This document shows positions 15,903 through 28,244 of a DNA stretch of 64,000 bases, piece by piece (within the stretch, counting starts at the first letter, position 1; each line of letters starts with the position of its first letter). The stretch is from a bacterium (GTDB lineage: Bacteria; UBP14; UBA6098; 4484-93): the NCBI GenBank assembly GCA_021158465.1, contig JAGGUN010000045.1, forward strand, positions 5,218 through 69,217, in the 5' to 3' direction. Under the pieces are notes generated by a model. It was given only the letters and a program-made list of their open reading frames with translations, was not told the DNA's origin and did no database searches. Position numbers and translations under genes: made by a program.

Positions 15903-16784
15903 ATGGGAAGCTCTCATCCGAGGAGAACCAGGAGAAAGAAAACAAGATATTCAAGGGATAGAGAAAGGTCTCTTGATCTTTATATGAAAGAGATAGGTGA
16001 AACGGAGCTTCTAAAGCCGGAGGAAGAGGTTGAACTTGCCAAGCGAATAAAGGAGGGCGATAAGGAGGCATTAGAAAAACTTACAAAAGCAAACCTGAGG
16101 TTTGTGGTCAGCATTGCCAAGCAGTATCAGAACCAGGGGCTTTCACTCCAGGACCTTATAAATGAGGGCAATATCGGGCTTATTAAGGCAGCGAAGCGCT
16201 TCGACGAAAAGCGCGGCTTCAAATTCATATCCTATGCCGTCTGGTGGATAAAACAGAGTATCCTGCAGGCGCTTGCAGAACAGTCGAGGATTATCCGACT
16301 CCCTGTCAACAGAATAGGAACGCTCCACAAGATAGGTCAAAGACAGAGCGAATTGGAACAGGAGCTGGGTAGGAAACCGTCGAGCGAGGAGTTAGCCGAG
16401 GAGCTAAATATGAACAAGGGGGATATAGATAACACCCTCAAAATATCCGCCTCACATCTGTCGCTCGATGCTCCGTTCTCCCCGAACGATTCAAACTCCC
16501 TTAAAGATGTTCTCCAAGATGACAAACTACCATCCCCAGAGAGTAATCTTGTAAGAACCTCTCTCCGCGAGGAGATAGATCGTGTTCTCTCCACACTCTC
16601 TGAGCGGGAGGCAGAGGTAATAAGCCTCTACTTCGGGATAAACAGGGGAAGACAGCTAACCCTCGAAGAAATAGGCGAACGGTTCAATCTCACGAGGGAG
16701 AGGGTACGCCAGATAAAAGAAAAGGCGATAAGAAGACTAAAACATGCAACAAGAAGTAAGAACCTAAGATTGTACCTTTCCTAA
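15903..16784 (+). CDS. rpoD: Primary sigma-70 factor, short form without region 1.1
   Basis: RNA polymerase sigma factor of 293 residues. Region 1.2 ([20 protein letters not shown]), region 2 ([16 protein letters not shown]-like [22 protein letters not shown] for -10 recognition), region 3 ([12 protein letters not shown]) and region 4 ([20 protein letters not shown] for -35 recognition) are all present. The acidic region 1.1 of E. coli RpoD is absent, as in Bacteroidetes-type primary sigma factors. ATG 15903 has AAAAGGAGG upstream. An earlier ATG at 15840 adds 21 residues with no homology. The readable TTGACA/TATAAT-like promoters in this window fit its recognition helices. Confidence 0.92.
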   Translation: MGSSHPRRTRRKKTRYSRDRERSLDLYMKEIGETELLKPEEEVELAKRIKEGDKEALEKLTKANLRFVVSIAKQYQNQGLSLQDLINEGNIGLIKAAKRFDEKRGFKFISYAVWWIKQSILQALAEQSRIIRLPVNRIGTLHKIGQRQSELEQELGRKPSSEELAEELNMNKGDIDNTLKISASHLSLDAPFSPNDSNSLKDVLQDDKLPSPESNLVRTSLREEIDRVLSTLSEREAEVISLYFGINRGRQLTLEEIGERFNLTRERVRQIKEKAIRRLKHATRSKNLRLYLS

Positions 16785-16826
16785 CCCCCAGAAAACGACG
16801 CACCTTAATTTTTATCTCAATACTAT

Positions 16827-16854
16827 TTGATTTCCCGGATAAACAAATTATATT
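16827..16854 (+). promoter_or_regulatory. Promoter of the secreted nucleotidase gene
   Basis: TTGATT (16827-16832) and TATATT (16849-16854), spacer 16 nt, 28 bp before the ATG at 16883. Confidence 0.5.
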
Positions 16855-16882
16855 TGATAAGCCTATACCATAAAGGAATAAT

Positions 16883-18691
16883 ATGCGCTGGATTATTGCT
16901 CTTTTCCTATTGTTCAGTGGTTGCCTCCAAGCCTCCGATACTCTTGTTATCCTTCATACAAACGATAGCCACTCGCATCTCGTTGCATTCGGGCCCGAGG
17001 ATGAGACAGGCAAGGGTATATACGGCGGCGTGGACAGACTGTCCACACTGATACAGGAGGAAAGGAGAAGCTCTACAAACAGCCTTATCCTCCACGCCGG
17101 CGACTTCTTTTTTGGGGGTATAATGTTTAACCGTTTCTCTGGGGTTGAGGAGCTACGACTCATTCACAGGCTCGGATTCGAGGCTTTGACCATTGGCAAC
17201 CACGAGTTCGACAGGGGACCGGAGAGGCTATATAACACTCTCATAGAGGCAGAATCCACAGAGGAATTTCACTATCTATCAGCGAATATGGATGCATCCT
17301 GTTTCCCTGAACTTGCCGAGCTTGTCGAGCCGTTCTATATAAAGGATTTCCCACATTTCCGCGTCGGGATATTCGGGCTAACAACCCAGGAGACAAACTA
17401 CATCTCCTCTCCATCACCTGTTTGTTTCACAGACCCTGTAACATCAGCAAGAGATATGGTCGATACACTCAGATCACTTAGCTGCAACTTAATAATCCTT
17501 CTCTCCCACCTCGGTGTTAACGAGGATAGAATGGTCGCTAAGGAAGTCGCTGGGATACATATAATCGTCGGTGGACACGACCACTACCTGTTTACCACAC
17601 CAATTCCTGTGGAGAACCCGGAAGGCGACACAACTTACATCCTCCAGGTTGGTTGTTATAACCGGTATCTTGGCAAGATGATAATGGAGATCGGTGAGGA
17701 AAACCGTATATTAGATTATGAGGTAATACCCGTCGACTCATCTGTCTACCCTGACCCTGCTATCTCATCCTATCTCGATTCTATAGTCGAGATACTCGAG
17801 TCCACCCCGACACTTGCCGGTATGTACACCACTCCACTCATATATGTGCCTGAAGCCATTCCCGAGACCCCTCAAACTGATGGGTACCTTGACACGCCGC
17901 TCGGAAACCTTGTAACCGACGCCCTAAGAGAGACATCAGACGCTGATCTCGCACTGGAAACAAGCGAATCGGTCAGGCAGGATATATACCCTGGAATACT
18001 TTTTGGATACGAACTTTTTAGCGCAATCCCCATCGGGCTGGATCCAAGCACATACCTTACATCAAGGATTATCAGGATGTATATCTCAGGAAACTCCCTT
18101 TATAGACTCCTGAACCTCCCGCTATCTCTTGGAAATCTTTTGATATACATCTCTGGTGGAAGATACACCGTCTACAACTCTGGCTCATCCTTCTCGGTCA
18201 GAAGGGAATCTGTTCTCGTGAACGGGGAGCCGCTCTTAGATGCTGCCACTTACTCTGTGGTGATAAGCCAGTTTTTCTACGAGATGCTACCATCGCTATA
18301 CATCTTCCCTGACAGCGCTGATACCCTGCCAATAACAGAGTTCGAAGCAGTCAGAGACTACATAATCGAGCACCCTGAAAGAGCACTTTCAGCAACCACC
18401 GAGGGCAGAATTATCCTCGAGGAAACGGGTATCGAGGAAAAGCCAGAAGAAAAAAGAAGCTCTTTGTCTATCTATCCAAATCCGTTCAACTCAACCCTGA
18501 GCATAAAAAGTGAAACAAACAGAGATATTCTCATATTCAATATAAAGGGTGAACTCATCCGGAGGTTACCCGCAGAAGACCACACCTGGGACGGGAAAGA
18601 CAATTGGGGGAATCGGATGCCGTCAGGAGTATACCTTCTCAAGGAAGATATGCCGAACAGCAAACCGCAGAAAGCAGTTCTTATAAGGTAA
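16883..18691 (+). CDS. Secreted 5'-nucleotidase/UshA-like metallophosphoesterase with T9SS sorting domain
   Basis: 602 residues. An N-terminal export signal ends FLLFSGCLQAS; the Cys could make it a lipoprotein. A metallophosphoesterase domain (about 20-270) carries the metal motifs HTNDSHSH, HAGDFFFG, GNHEFDRG, LSHLG and GGHDHYLF. A 5'-nucleotidase C-terminal domain (about 310-500; TPLGNLVTDALRE) follows. Last is an FlgD-like T9SS C-terminal domain (SIYPNPFNS, then MPSGVYLLK). It would hydrolyse nucleotides or other phosphomonoesters outside the cell. It has its own promoter and is followed one base later by the aldolase gene. Substrate is not decidable. Confidence 0.9.
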   Translation: MRWIIALFLLFSGCLQASDTLVILHTNDSHSHLVAFGPEDETGKGIYGGVDRLSTLIQEERRSSTNSLILHAGDFFFGGIMFNRFSGVEELRLIHRLGFEALTIGNHEFDRGPERLYNTLIEAESTEEFHYLSANMDASCFPELAELVEPFYIKDFPHFRVGIFGLTTQETNYISSPSPVCFTDPVTSARDMVDTLRSLSCNLIILLSHLGVNEDRMVAKEVAGIHIIVGGHDHYLFTTPIPVENPEGDTTYILQVGCYNRYLGKMIMEIGEENRILDYEVIPVDSSVYPDPAISSYLDSIVEILESTPTLAGMYTTPLIYVPEAIPETPQTDGYLDTPLGNLVTDALRETSDADLALETSESVRQDIYPGILFGYELFSAIPIGLDPSTYLTSRIIRMYISGNSLYRLLNLPLSLGNLLIYISGGRYTVYNSGSSFSVRRESVLVNGEPLLDAATYSVVISQFFYEMLPSLYIFPDSADTLPITEFEAVRDYIIEHPERALSATTEGRIILEETGIEEKPEEKRSSLSIYPNPFNSTLSIKSETNRDILIFNIKGELIRRLPAEDHTWDGKDNWGNRMPSGVYLLKEDMPNSKPQKAVLIR

Positions 18692-18692
18692 G

Positions 18693-19343
18693 ATGGAAAT
18701 GCAGTATAGAAGAGAGCGCGAAGAGATACTCTGGGCGTCGAGAAGGCTTACCAACGGAGGGATAGATTTTCTCCCCGCAACAGATGGGAACATCTCAGTT
18801 CGAGTGGATAAATCTAAAATTTTAATCACTCCGACAACCCGCTTCAAGGAAAACCTAACAGCAGAGGAAATACTGCTAACAGACATAGATGGCAACCTAC
18901 TCGAGGGGAACGGTTCCCCCTCATCTGAGATGATGATGCACCTTTCTATCTACCAGGAGAGAGCAGATATCTTCTCCGTAGTTCATGCCCACCCGGTATT
19001 TACACTCGCACTATCCGCTTCCGGAAGGCGTATTCCGACAAAGCTTTTATCCGAATCCCTTGTGAGGCTCGGAAAAGATGTCCCCGTTGCCCCATTTGCC
19101 GTCCCTGGAACAGAGGAGGTCTCAGAATCGGTCAGACCATACATAAAAGGGTCCAATGCCATCATCCTCTCCAACCACGGAGCAGTAACATTCGGCAAAG
19201 AGATCTACGATGCAGTCGCACGAATGGAAACACTCGAACATCTCTCGAAGATTGCATATCTGAGCTACCTGCTCGGTGAGCCAGAATATATTCCAGAGGA
19301 TGGAGTAAAAAGAATTCTTTCATTCTTCAAGAGCAAGAGATGA
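18693..19343 (+). CDS. Class II aldolase/adducin family protein
   Basis: 216 residues of the L-fuculose-phosphate aldolase family, Zn-dependent sugar-phosphate aldolases or epimerases. Visible are the phosphate-binding ATDGNISVR motif near residue 30, a catalytic Glu in SPSSEMMMH, and zinc ligands His-x-His in VVHAHPVF and His in LSNHGAVTFG. Length fits the family. The start lies one base after the nucleotidase stop; a second ATG at 18699 is possible. The end overlaps the amidase gene by four bases (ATGA). Possible roles include methylthioribulose-1-phosphate or fuculose-1-phosphate metabolism; the amidase neighbour would fit salvage, but this is not proven. Confidence 0.87.
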   Translation: MEMQYRREREEILWASRRLTNGGIDFLPATDGNISVRVDKSKILITPTTRFKENLTAEEILLTDIDGNLLEGNGSPSSEMMMHLSIYQERADIFSVVHAHPVFTLALSASGRRIPTKLLSESLVRLGKDVPVAPFAVPGTEEVSESVRPYIKGSNAIILSNHGAVTFGKEIYDAVARMETLEHLSKIAYLSYLLGEPEYIPEDGVKRILSFFKSKR

Positions 19344-20125
19344 AGATAGGTTATCTTCAATTCAACCCTGAGCGTCTCGCAGTTGATAAGAATATTAAGC
19401 GAGTGATACAGTTCCTCGAACCTGTTGAAGCGGAACTCGTTGTTTTACCTGAACTGTTCGCCACAGGGTATCTCTTCGGCTCGAAGAGAGAACTGCTGTC
19501 GGTAGCTGAGAAGTTTCCAGACGGTGAAACGATAAAAGCAGTCTCTGAGGTAGCCAAGAAAAAGGATATGGCTATTGTCGGAGGGTTCCCGGAAATATCG
19601 AATAACAAAATCTTCAACTCACAGTTTCTTGTTTCACCAATGGGAGAGTTCCTCTACAGAAAAACGCATCTTTTCGACGGGGAGAAATATCTGTTTGCTC
19701 CTGGGGACACAGGTTTTGTCTCCGTCGAATTCAAGGGGGTAAAGATAGGTCTTATGGTCTGCTTTGACTGGCTATTCCCTGAGGCGGCAAGGACACTTGC
19801 TCTCAAGGGTGCACAGGTCATCGCTCACAGCGCAAACCTCGTTATGCCATACTGCCAGAAGGCAATGTACGCCAGGGCAGTGGAGAACAGGGTCTTCACA
19901 ATAACATCGAACAGGGTAGGGATAGAATCGGTTGGGGGGAGAAAACTTACCTTCACGGGTGGAAGCATCATCTACTCCCCCACAGGCAAGATTCTCGCCG
20001 AGGGAAGCACTGATTCCGAGGAGATAACGATCGTAGAGATTGACCCGACCGAAGCCCTTGACAAAAACATTACCAAGGACAACAATATATTCGACGACAG
20101 AAGAACCAAACTATATTTTAGATGA
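19340..20125 (+). CDS. Carbon-nitrogen hydrolase (nitrilase superfamily)
   Basis: 261-residue cytoplasmic amidase of the nitrilase superfamily. The catalytic Glu (LPELFATGY), Lys (YRKTHLF) and Cys (LMVCFDWLFPE) are all present, with the later conserved ARAVENRVFT segment. Family members hydrolyse linear amides such as omega-amides or N-carbamoyl compounds. It overlaps the aldolase gene by four bases and the next gene by four bases (ATGA both), so these three are one transcript. Confidence 0.9.
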   Translation: MKIGYLQFNPERLAVDKNIKRVIQFLEPVEAELVVLPELFATGYLFGSKRELLSVAEKFPDGETIKAVSEVAKKKDMAIVGGFPEISNNKIFNSQFLVSPMGEFLYRKTHLFDGEKYLFAPGDTGFVSVEFKGVKIGLMVCFDWLFPEAARTLALKGAQVIAHSANLVMPYCQKAMYARAVENRVFTITSNRVGIESVGGRKLTFTGGSIIYSPTGKILAEGSTDSEEITIVEIDPTEALDKNITKDNNIFDDRRTKLYFR

Positions 20126-23100
20126 AAGGGGGAAATGTGAGAGCTTTGTCTGCCTTTTTCCTTCTGTTCTTTCTTGCGGTTCCAGTTTTTGCCGGAGTGG
20201 AGATAGAAAATCAGAACAACTCATTCATCGAAGGCACGGTGAGTTTCCCTGAATTCAAGCAGGTATCCGTTGGGGGATACACAAAGCTGAGCTTCGATAT
20301 GGCAGGCTCATATAATGAGGAAGCGAAACCAGACATACCTATCCTATCCACATTTGTCGCCATACCTACTTCTACCGGCGGTGAGGTTGAGATTCTCGAT
20401 GCGGATTACGAGGATATCCCAATCAACATAGATACCTGGGCACCTGTTCCTGATGATGCAGGAAATCTGCATCGGGATGAAAAATTTTACTCCGAATTTA
20501 GCACATATCCCACATCCATTGCAAAGACGGGCAATGTCGGGATACTGAGGGAGTTCAGGGTTCTGCCAGTATCGTTTGTAGGCGTGCAGCTTGTGAGAGA
20601 AAAGCGTATTGCGAGGATGTATAAAAGCATTCATTTCCGCATCAGATTAACAGGTTCTGCATCACCTGTATCGGATTATGTATCTGAGTCATACATCCCT
20701 CTTTACAGGGCGCTCATTGCAAACTACGATATCGTCTCCTCCACCCGGCTTGTCAGACGAGGTGGTTATCTTATCATATCGAAGGGGGTATTTATTCCGT
20801 ATCTCGATGAGCTTATCTTCTGGAAGGAGAGGGAGGGGTTCCCCTGCACACTCTTCGACCTCGACGAAGATGTGGGCGCTGGAACAACACCATCGAAAGA
20901 AGAAATAAGAGAGTTCATCCGCTCATATTACAATGAAGCTGACATTCCTCCTGAATTTTTGCTTCTGGTGGGGGATGTCCAGATGGGTTCATACGGCTCT
21001 TTCCCTGACTATACATATCACAGTAGCTACGAGGAGGGTGACTACGCATCCGACCATGGGTATTCTACCATCGTTGGGGATGACTATCTACCGGACATTT
21101 CTGTTGGCAGACTGACCGTCGACACACCCAGTGAGCTTCGGACGGTGGTGGCAAAGATTGTAGGGTATGAATCGAATCCATATATGGATGATAGATACTG
21201 GTTCAGACGGGCGCTCTCTATCGGCGCAAACTGTTGTGGCTCACCCAACCCGACCTCCCCAAGGCTCGTTGCACTCTGGACAAGAGATCTTCTGCTCGAG
21301 AGCGGATTTACCAGGGTAGACACAGTAACCTGCATCGGCACCATCTGCTCGCACGACTACACATACATATCCTCTCTCATCAACGAAGGGCTTGGAGTAG
21401 TCTCCTACCGTGGCTGGGCAGGCTCGCAGGGATGGTTCTACCCATCCTATCAGATAAGCGACATCCTATCGCTCGCCAATGGCTGGAAGCTACCTATTAT
21501 GGCATGCATCGTCTGCGGTAGCGGAGACTTCAACTCATCGACCGACCCCTGCTTCGGAGAAGCCTGGATAAGAGCCGGAACACCGAGCAACCCGAAGGGG
21601 GGAGTGGCATTCTACGGCAGCTCTGACCACGACACACATACAAAATGGAACAATCCGAACAGCGAGGGGTTCTTCTGGGGGTATCTAAAGGAACATTTAC
21701 AGTATATCGGGCTCTGCGTCGACCGGGCAAAGATGAATATATACCTAAGCTTTCCCAACGCAACGGAACCGGGTGGAGCAGTCGAGCATTATATGAATGT
21801 CTACTCACTTCTGGGCGACCCTGGGCTTTCGGTCTGGTCGAGGACACCCGTCGAGATGACGGCGAACTTCCCGGATACAATCCCCGCTGGCACAAATAAC
21901 ATATCCGTTCACCTCTCCGCTTACTCCTCTCCTCTTGCAGGCGCTTATGTTACCATTTACAAGCCTGGTATCCTTCTGGAAACGAAGAAGTCAGACGGCT
22001 CTGGAAATGTTTCCTTCTCAATAACAACCGATGAGCTTTCCCCCGGAGATACAATCTATCTCACAGCCACACGCCGCGATTTCAAGCCCTTTCTCGGAGA
22101 GATAATCCTGGGCGCACCTGTTTCTGTCTCTTTCTCCTCCTGGGAAATAACGCCTCCAGTATTCACACCTGGAGAAACACATAATGTTACCCTGCATTTT
22201 CACACGGAAGAAACAATCCCTGGAACCTACATCCTTCTACATACAACCGATGACATTATTTCTCTTCCGATTGATTCTGTTTTCATTGGCGAGGTTTCCG
22301 GCAACTTCGATGTAGGGTTCTCGCTCGATATAGCAGGGCGTGCCACACTGTTCGACGAGGCTCTCGTGCAGATCTCCCTCTTCTCTTCTGCCGAAAGGAT
22401 CGGAGAATACGCAATAGAAGGTAATATAATCTCTCCATATTTTGTTGTGGACAGCGTGATAGACGAGACCGGGGATGGTGTATTTTCCCCTGGTGAGGAG
22501 GTGAGCTTTACAGTGAGCCTTAGGAATATCGGATCGGTTGAGGCAACCGCGCCAGTCGCCTATATAAGGACACCCCGGGTCTGGACAGAGAGGCTCGATT
22601 CTGCGGCGCATTATCCGAACATCCCACCAGAGGGATCTGCTACCTCATCTGACCCGTTTACCGTGCAGGTCCATGACTGGACAATAAGCGGGATTCAGGA
22701 GAGGTTTATACTTGAAGTCCACTCCGGAGGGTTCTTCCAGACCATACCGCTGGAGTTTTACATAGGAGAGGTGTCTCCGTCAACATTTGCAGGACCAACA
22801 GAATACGGATATTTCATCTACGATGATACAGACACAGGATCTGGTCGAGCACCAGAGTACTTGTGGCTGGAACTTGACCCAGAGTACGGTGGCTGGGGCG
22901 CGACAGAACTCACTCTCGAGGACGACGAAACGGAAGTTGTACCTCTCCCCTTCAGCTTCAAATACTTCGGTCAAACATATGATACAGTCTCCATCTGCAG
23001 CAACGGCTGGTTCTCCTTCGGGCGGACAACGAGAGCGGACTTTTACAACCGCAACATCCCGAACCCATCATCTGCAAATGCACAGGTCAGCGTCTTCTGG

Positions 23101-23745
23101 GATGACCTGAGACCAACAGGCGGAATATTCTACCGCTACGATGCACCTGAGGGACGGTTTATCATCGAATGGAGATGCGAGAATGTCCGAGGCAACCTTC
23201 CAGAGATATTTGAGGCTGTCCTGTTTGACCCAGACTATGTAACAACACCAACAGGCGATGGCGAGATACTTCTCCTATACCACACCGTCAACGACACAGA
23301 CTACCAAAACGAATACTCCACCGTCGGGATAGAGTCCCCTGACCAGGAGTCGGGGTTTGAATACCTTTACTGCCGAGGGTATAATCCGACATCAGCTCCA
23401 CTCACCCCCGGAAGGGCAATACTCTTCACGACAAACCCGCCCGAGGCTTACACCTCATCGATTGAAGAAAATTATTCACCCCCTGAGAACCTCATCCTGT
23501 CTGTCTACCCGAACCCGTTCAATAACACGGCAAGGATTAGTTTCTCCACCCCAGAGAAGACAAGCCTGACAATAGCAGCCTACAGCATATCAGGGCAGCT
23601 GGTGTCGGTTTTGTTCGAGGGCAATGCAAAACCTGGATGGCACTCTATTACCTGGGAGACTGACAGGATACCCAGCGGTGTGTATCTTATCCACTTGAAA
23701 GCTGGGACAACAACTATCTCAAGAAGAGTTATCCTTGTCAAATAG
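20122..23745 (+). CDS. Secreted C25 (gingipain-like) protein with T9SS domain, catalytic His missing
   Basis: 1207 residues: signal peptide (FFLLFFLAVPVFA), pro-domain (about 30-205), peptidase C25 catalytic domain (about 210-560), several Ig-like beta domains and an FlgD-like T9SS C-terminal domain (SVYPNPFNNT, then IPSGVYLIHL). In the catalytic domain the nucleophile region is kept: Cys465 in MACIVCGSGDF followed by PCFGEAWIRA, as in gingipain R. The loop that normally reads YTGHGS is YRGWAGSQGW, with Trp432 in place of the catalytic His. It is either an inactive C25 fold or uses another base. The start follows GAAAGGGGG in a 4-bp overlap with the amidase gene. Confidence 0.88.
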   Translation: MKGGNVRALSAFFLLFFLAVPVFAGVEIENQNNSFIEGTVSFPEFKQVSVGGYTKLSFDMAGSYNEEAKPDIPILSTFVAIPTSTGGEVEILDADYEDIPINIDTWAPVPDDAGNLHRDEKFYSEFSTYPTSIAKTGNVGILREFRVLPVSFVGVQLVREKRIARMYKSIHFRIRLTGSASPVSDYVSESYIPLYRALIANYDIVSSTRLVRRGGYLIISKGVFIPYLDELIFWKEREGFPCTLFDLDEDVGAGTTPSKEEIREFIRSYYNEADIPPEFLLLVGDVQMGSYGSFPDYTYHSSYEEGDYASDHGYSTIVGDDYLPDISVGRLTVDTPSELRTVVAKIVGYESNPYMDDRYWFRRALSIGANCCGSPNPTSPRLVALWTRDLLLESGFTRVDTVTCIGTICSHDYTYISSLINEGLGVVSYRGWAGSQGWFYPSYQISDILSLANGWKLPIMACIVCGSGDFNSSTDPCFGEAWIRAGTPSNPKGGVAFYGSSDHDTHTKWNNPNSEGFFWGYLKEHLQYIGLCVDRAKMNIYLSFPNATEPGGAVEHYMNVYSLLGDPGLSVWSRTPVEMTANFPDTIPAGTNNISVHLSAYSSPLAGAYVTIYKPGILLETKKSDGSGNVSFSITTDELSPGDTIYLTATRRDFKPFLGEIILGAPVSVSFSSWEITPPVFTPGETHNVTLHFHTEETIPGTYILLHTTDDIISLPIDSVFIGEVSGNFDVGFSLDIAGRATLFDEALVQISLFSSAERIGEYAIEGNIISPYFVVDSVIDETGDGVFSPGEEVSFTVSLRNIGSVEATAPVAYIRTPRVWTERLDSAAHYPNIPPEGSATSSDPFTVQVHDWTISGIQERFILEVHSGGFFQTIPLEFYIGEVSPSTFAGPTEYGYFIYDDTDTGSGRAPEYLWLELDPEYGGWGATELTLEDDETEVVPLPFSFKYFGQTYDTVSICSNGWFSFGRTTRADFYNRNIPNPSSANAQVSVFWDDLRPTGGIFYRYDAPEGRFIIEWRCENVRGNLPEIFEAVLFDPDYVTTPTGDGEILLLYHTVNDTDYQNEYSTVGIESPDQESGFEYLYCRGYNPTSAPLTPGRAILFTTNPPEAYTSSIEENYSPPENLILSVYPNPFNNTARISFSTPEKTSLTIAAYSISGQLVSVLFEGNAKPGWHSITWETDRIPSGVYLIHLKAGTTTISRRVILVK

Positions 23746-24111
23746 CAAGACCGTGACAGTCTACGAATACAGCGGAGCAATCCACATCCACACAACTGAC
23801 TCTGATGGCATAGGCAGATTATATCAGTCGCCAGACAGCTCGGTGTGGATTTCTTGATGTTCTCCGACCATATGACCCTCAAAGCCTGCATAAAGATGGG
23901 TGGTTTGGTGATAATCGCCCATATACTTCTGTAACCTCTCGCATCCGTGCCAAAGATTGCAGAACTTCGCCTGATCAAAGGCGGCGAGAAGATTCTATCG
24001 AGTATATCAACCTCATTCGAATATAGGGTAACCTCCTCCGGGATCTTCCGACTGGAAGCCCTGATAGATGGCAAGGGACGGATTTATACGAACCACATCA
24101 GGGTGGTATAA
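23746..24111 (+). pseudogene. Decayed PHP-domain metal-dependent phosphoesterase
   Basis: No long frame is open here, but pieces of one protein appear in different frames. AIHIHTTDSDGIG near 23780 is the PHP motif with two His. ISVARQLGVDFLMFSDH near 23825 is shifted by one frame. GGLVIIAH near 23900 is the third PHP motif. A C-terminal end reading LIKGGEKILSSISTSFEYR leads to a TAA at 24109-24111. Spacing between motifs is much shorter than in intact proteins, so frameshifts and internal deletions have occurred. It directly follows the C25 gene and was probably a co-transcribed cell-surface phosphoesterase. Confidence 0.7.
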
Positions 24112-24130
24112 ATTTTTTGATAATTTTTAC

Positions 24131-24158
24131 TTGATTTTCGGTGAAAAAGATATAAAAT
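24131..24158 (+). promoter_or_regulatory. Promoter of the tRNA pair
   Basis: TTGATT (24131-24136), 16-nt spacer, TAAAAT (24153-24158), 46 bp before the first tRNA. Confidence 0.5.
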
Positions 24159-24203
24159 AAAAAAATCTGGAAATCTTTGAAAAGTTCTTTTTGGAAGCCA
24201 TAA

Positions 24204-24276
24204 GGACCCGTAGCTCAGTTGGTAGAGCGGTTGACTCATAATCAACTGGTCCCAGGTTCGAGTCCTGGCGGGTCCA
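24204..24276 (+). tRNA. tRNA with CAU anticodon (Met or Ile2)
   Basis: A 73-nt cloverleaf: acceptor GGACCCG/CGGGTCC, D arm GCTC/GAGC, anticodon stem GTTGA/TCAAC with loop CTCATAA, T arm CCAGG/CCTGG, discriminator A. No CCA is encoded. The anticodon loop fits both elongator tRNA-Met and the lysidine-modified tRNA-Ile2, and the sequence alone does not settle which. Confidence 0.93.
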
Positions 24277-24284
24277 GTAGCCTT

Positions 24285-24358
24285 GGGCGATTAGCTCAGT
24301 TGGTTAGAGCACTTGTTTCACATACAAGAGGTCACTGGTTCGAGTCCAGTATCGCCCA
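24285..24358 (+). tRNA. tRNA-Val (CAC)
   Basis: A 74-nt cloverleaf: acceptor GGGCGAT/ATCGCCC, anticodon stem CTTGT/ACAAG, loop TTCACAT giving anticodon CAC, T arm ACTGG/CCAGT. No encoded CCA. It lies 8 bp after the CAU tRNA and is co-transcribed with it. Confidence 0.94.
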
Positions 24359-24426
24359 TATCCCTGAAAAGAGGAGCGATGCTTGAAATAGGCAGAATGG
24401 GTAACGGAAAAAGTGTTCAACCTTTC

Positions 24427-24452
24427 AAATGCACCTTCTGGTGCATTTTTTT
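24427..24452 (+). terminator. Rho-independent terminator after the tRNAs
   Basis: Perfect nine-base stem AAATGCACC/GGTGCATTT with loop TTCT, merging into a run of T to 24452. It ends four bases before the nif3-family start codon. Confidence 0.8.
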
Positions 24453-24456
24453 ATAA

Positions 24457-25564
24457 ATGAGAATAAAAGAACTTATAGGTCAGATCGAGAAACTCATCCC
24501 ACGAAGATGGGCAACTGATTCTGACAATGTTGGACACATCATCTCGATCGATGATAAGGAGGTAACCGCTGTTGTCCTTTCACTCGACCTAACATCGAAG
24601 GCGGTTGATATTGCCACAAATGTTGGAGCAAACCTTATCATAACACACCATCCAGCAATTCCGCAGGCAGTCTCCTGGCTCGATTCCTCATCACCACCAA
24701 CAAAGGAGGTTACCCGCTGCATCCGTTACGGGATAAATGTCTATTCCGCTCATACCAACCTCGATGCAGCACCAGATGGGGTCTCATTCCGACTGGCAAA
24801 AAAACTCGGATTTAACCCGACCTCCGTTCTTCTCCCAAGACCAGGAGAGAAACTGCTCAAACTCACCGTATATCTCCCAGAGGATCATTTGAAGAGCTTC
24901 TCGGAAGGTATGTTCTCGCTCGGAGTGGGGCAACTCGGAAGATATTCAGAGGCATCATTCTTCAGCAAAGGAACAGGAACATTTAAACCAGAAAAAGGTG
25001 CTCATCCGTTCATAGGAGAAATCGGAAAGAGGACAGAAACTTCTGAGTATCGCTGGGAGTCGATACTGAGGGAAAGAGACATCCAGAAAGCAATCGAAGG
25101 GATAAGAAGGTTTCACCCTTACGAGGAGCCAGCCTACGACATTACCCCGCTTCTGCGGGAGGAAGAAAAGGCGGGCTTCGGCTGTATATGCCAGTTGGAA
25201 AGGTCAACTCCCTTCTCAGAATTGGCTGCTCATATCCACAACGCTATCCCGACGGCATACTTTATCCTCTCTGGCGACACGAGGAAAGAAATCAAGCTGG
25301 TAGCTATTCTCGGCGGTAGCGCAAATAGCTTGACAAATGAGATTATTAGCTCCGGCGTGGATTGTCTTGTAACAGGAGAGCTCGGTTATCACAACACCCT
25401 TTTGCTCCTATCAGCCGGCATCAACTGCGTCCAGATAGGACACTTCGCATCAGAAATATGGGGGCTGGGAAAACTCGATGAAGTGATAAGAGAAATTGCC
25501 CCTGGAGTACAGGTAATAACCAACCTTGATGATTCACCCTATGCAAAAGTTACGGAGGAAACCT

Positions 25565-25575
<11 letters not shown>
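24457..25575 (+). CDS. Nif3-like dinuclear metal centre protein (YbgI/YqfO, long form)
   Basis: 372 residues. The Nif3 core is split by a PII-like insertion (about 135-235), as in B. subtilis YqfO. Metal ligands are visible in IITHHPAI, the YSAHTNLDAAPDG segment and the C-terminal GHFASEIW. Biochemical function is debated; GTP cyclohydrolase-like and NIF3/NAD-repair-like roles have been proposed for the family. The ATG aligns with the family N-terminus (MRIKELIG, then DSDNVG) but has no Shine-Dalgarno, because a terminator hairpin occupies that place. The next gene overlaps by 11 bp. The order nif3, zinc ribbon, RNase H is conserved in many bacteria, for example Mycobacterium. Confidence 0.92.
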
Positions 25576-28208
<2,633 letters not shown>

Positions 28209-28244
28209 AATATTTTATTTTTCATAATAGAAGAATCAAACAAA

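Noticed and set aside
23580-24074. Open frame of 164 codons on the minus strand across the PHP remnant
   Set aside because: Covers the end of the C25 gene in antisense; the plus strand shows recognisable PHP motifs, so this frame is a by-product.
24204-24358. Integration site at the tRNA pair
   Set aside because: No integrase gene and no repeat of a tRNA 3' end in the neighbourhood was seen.
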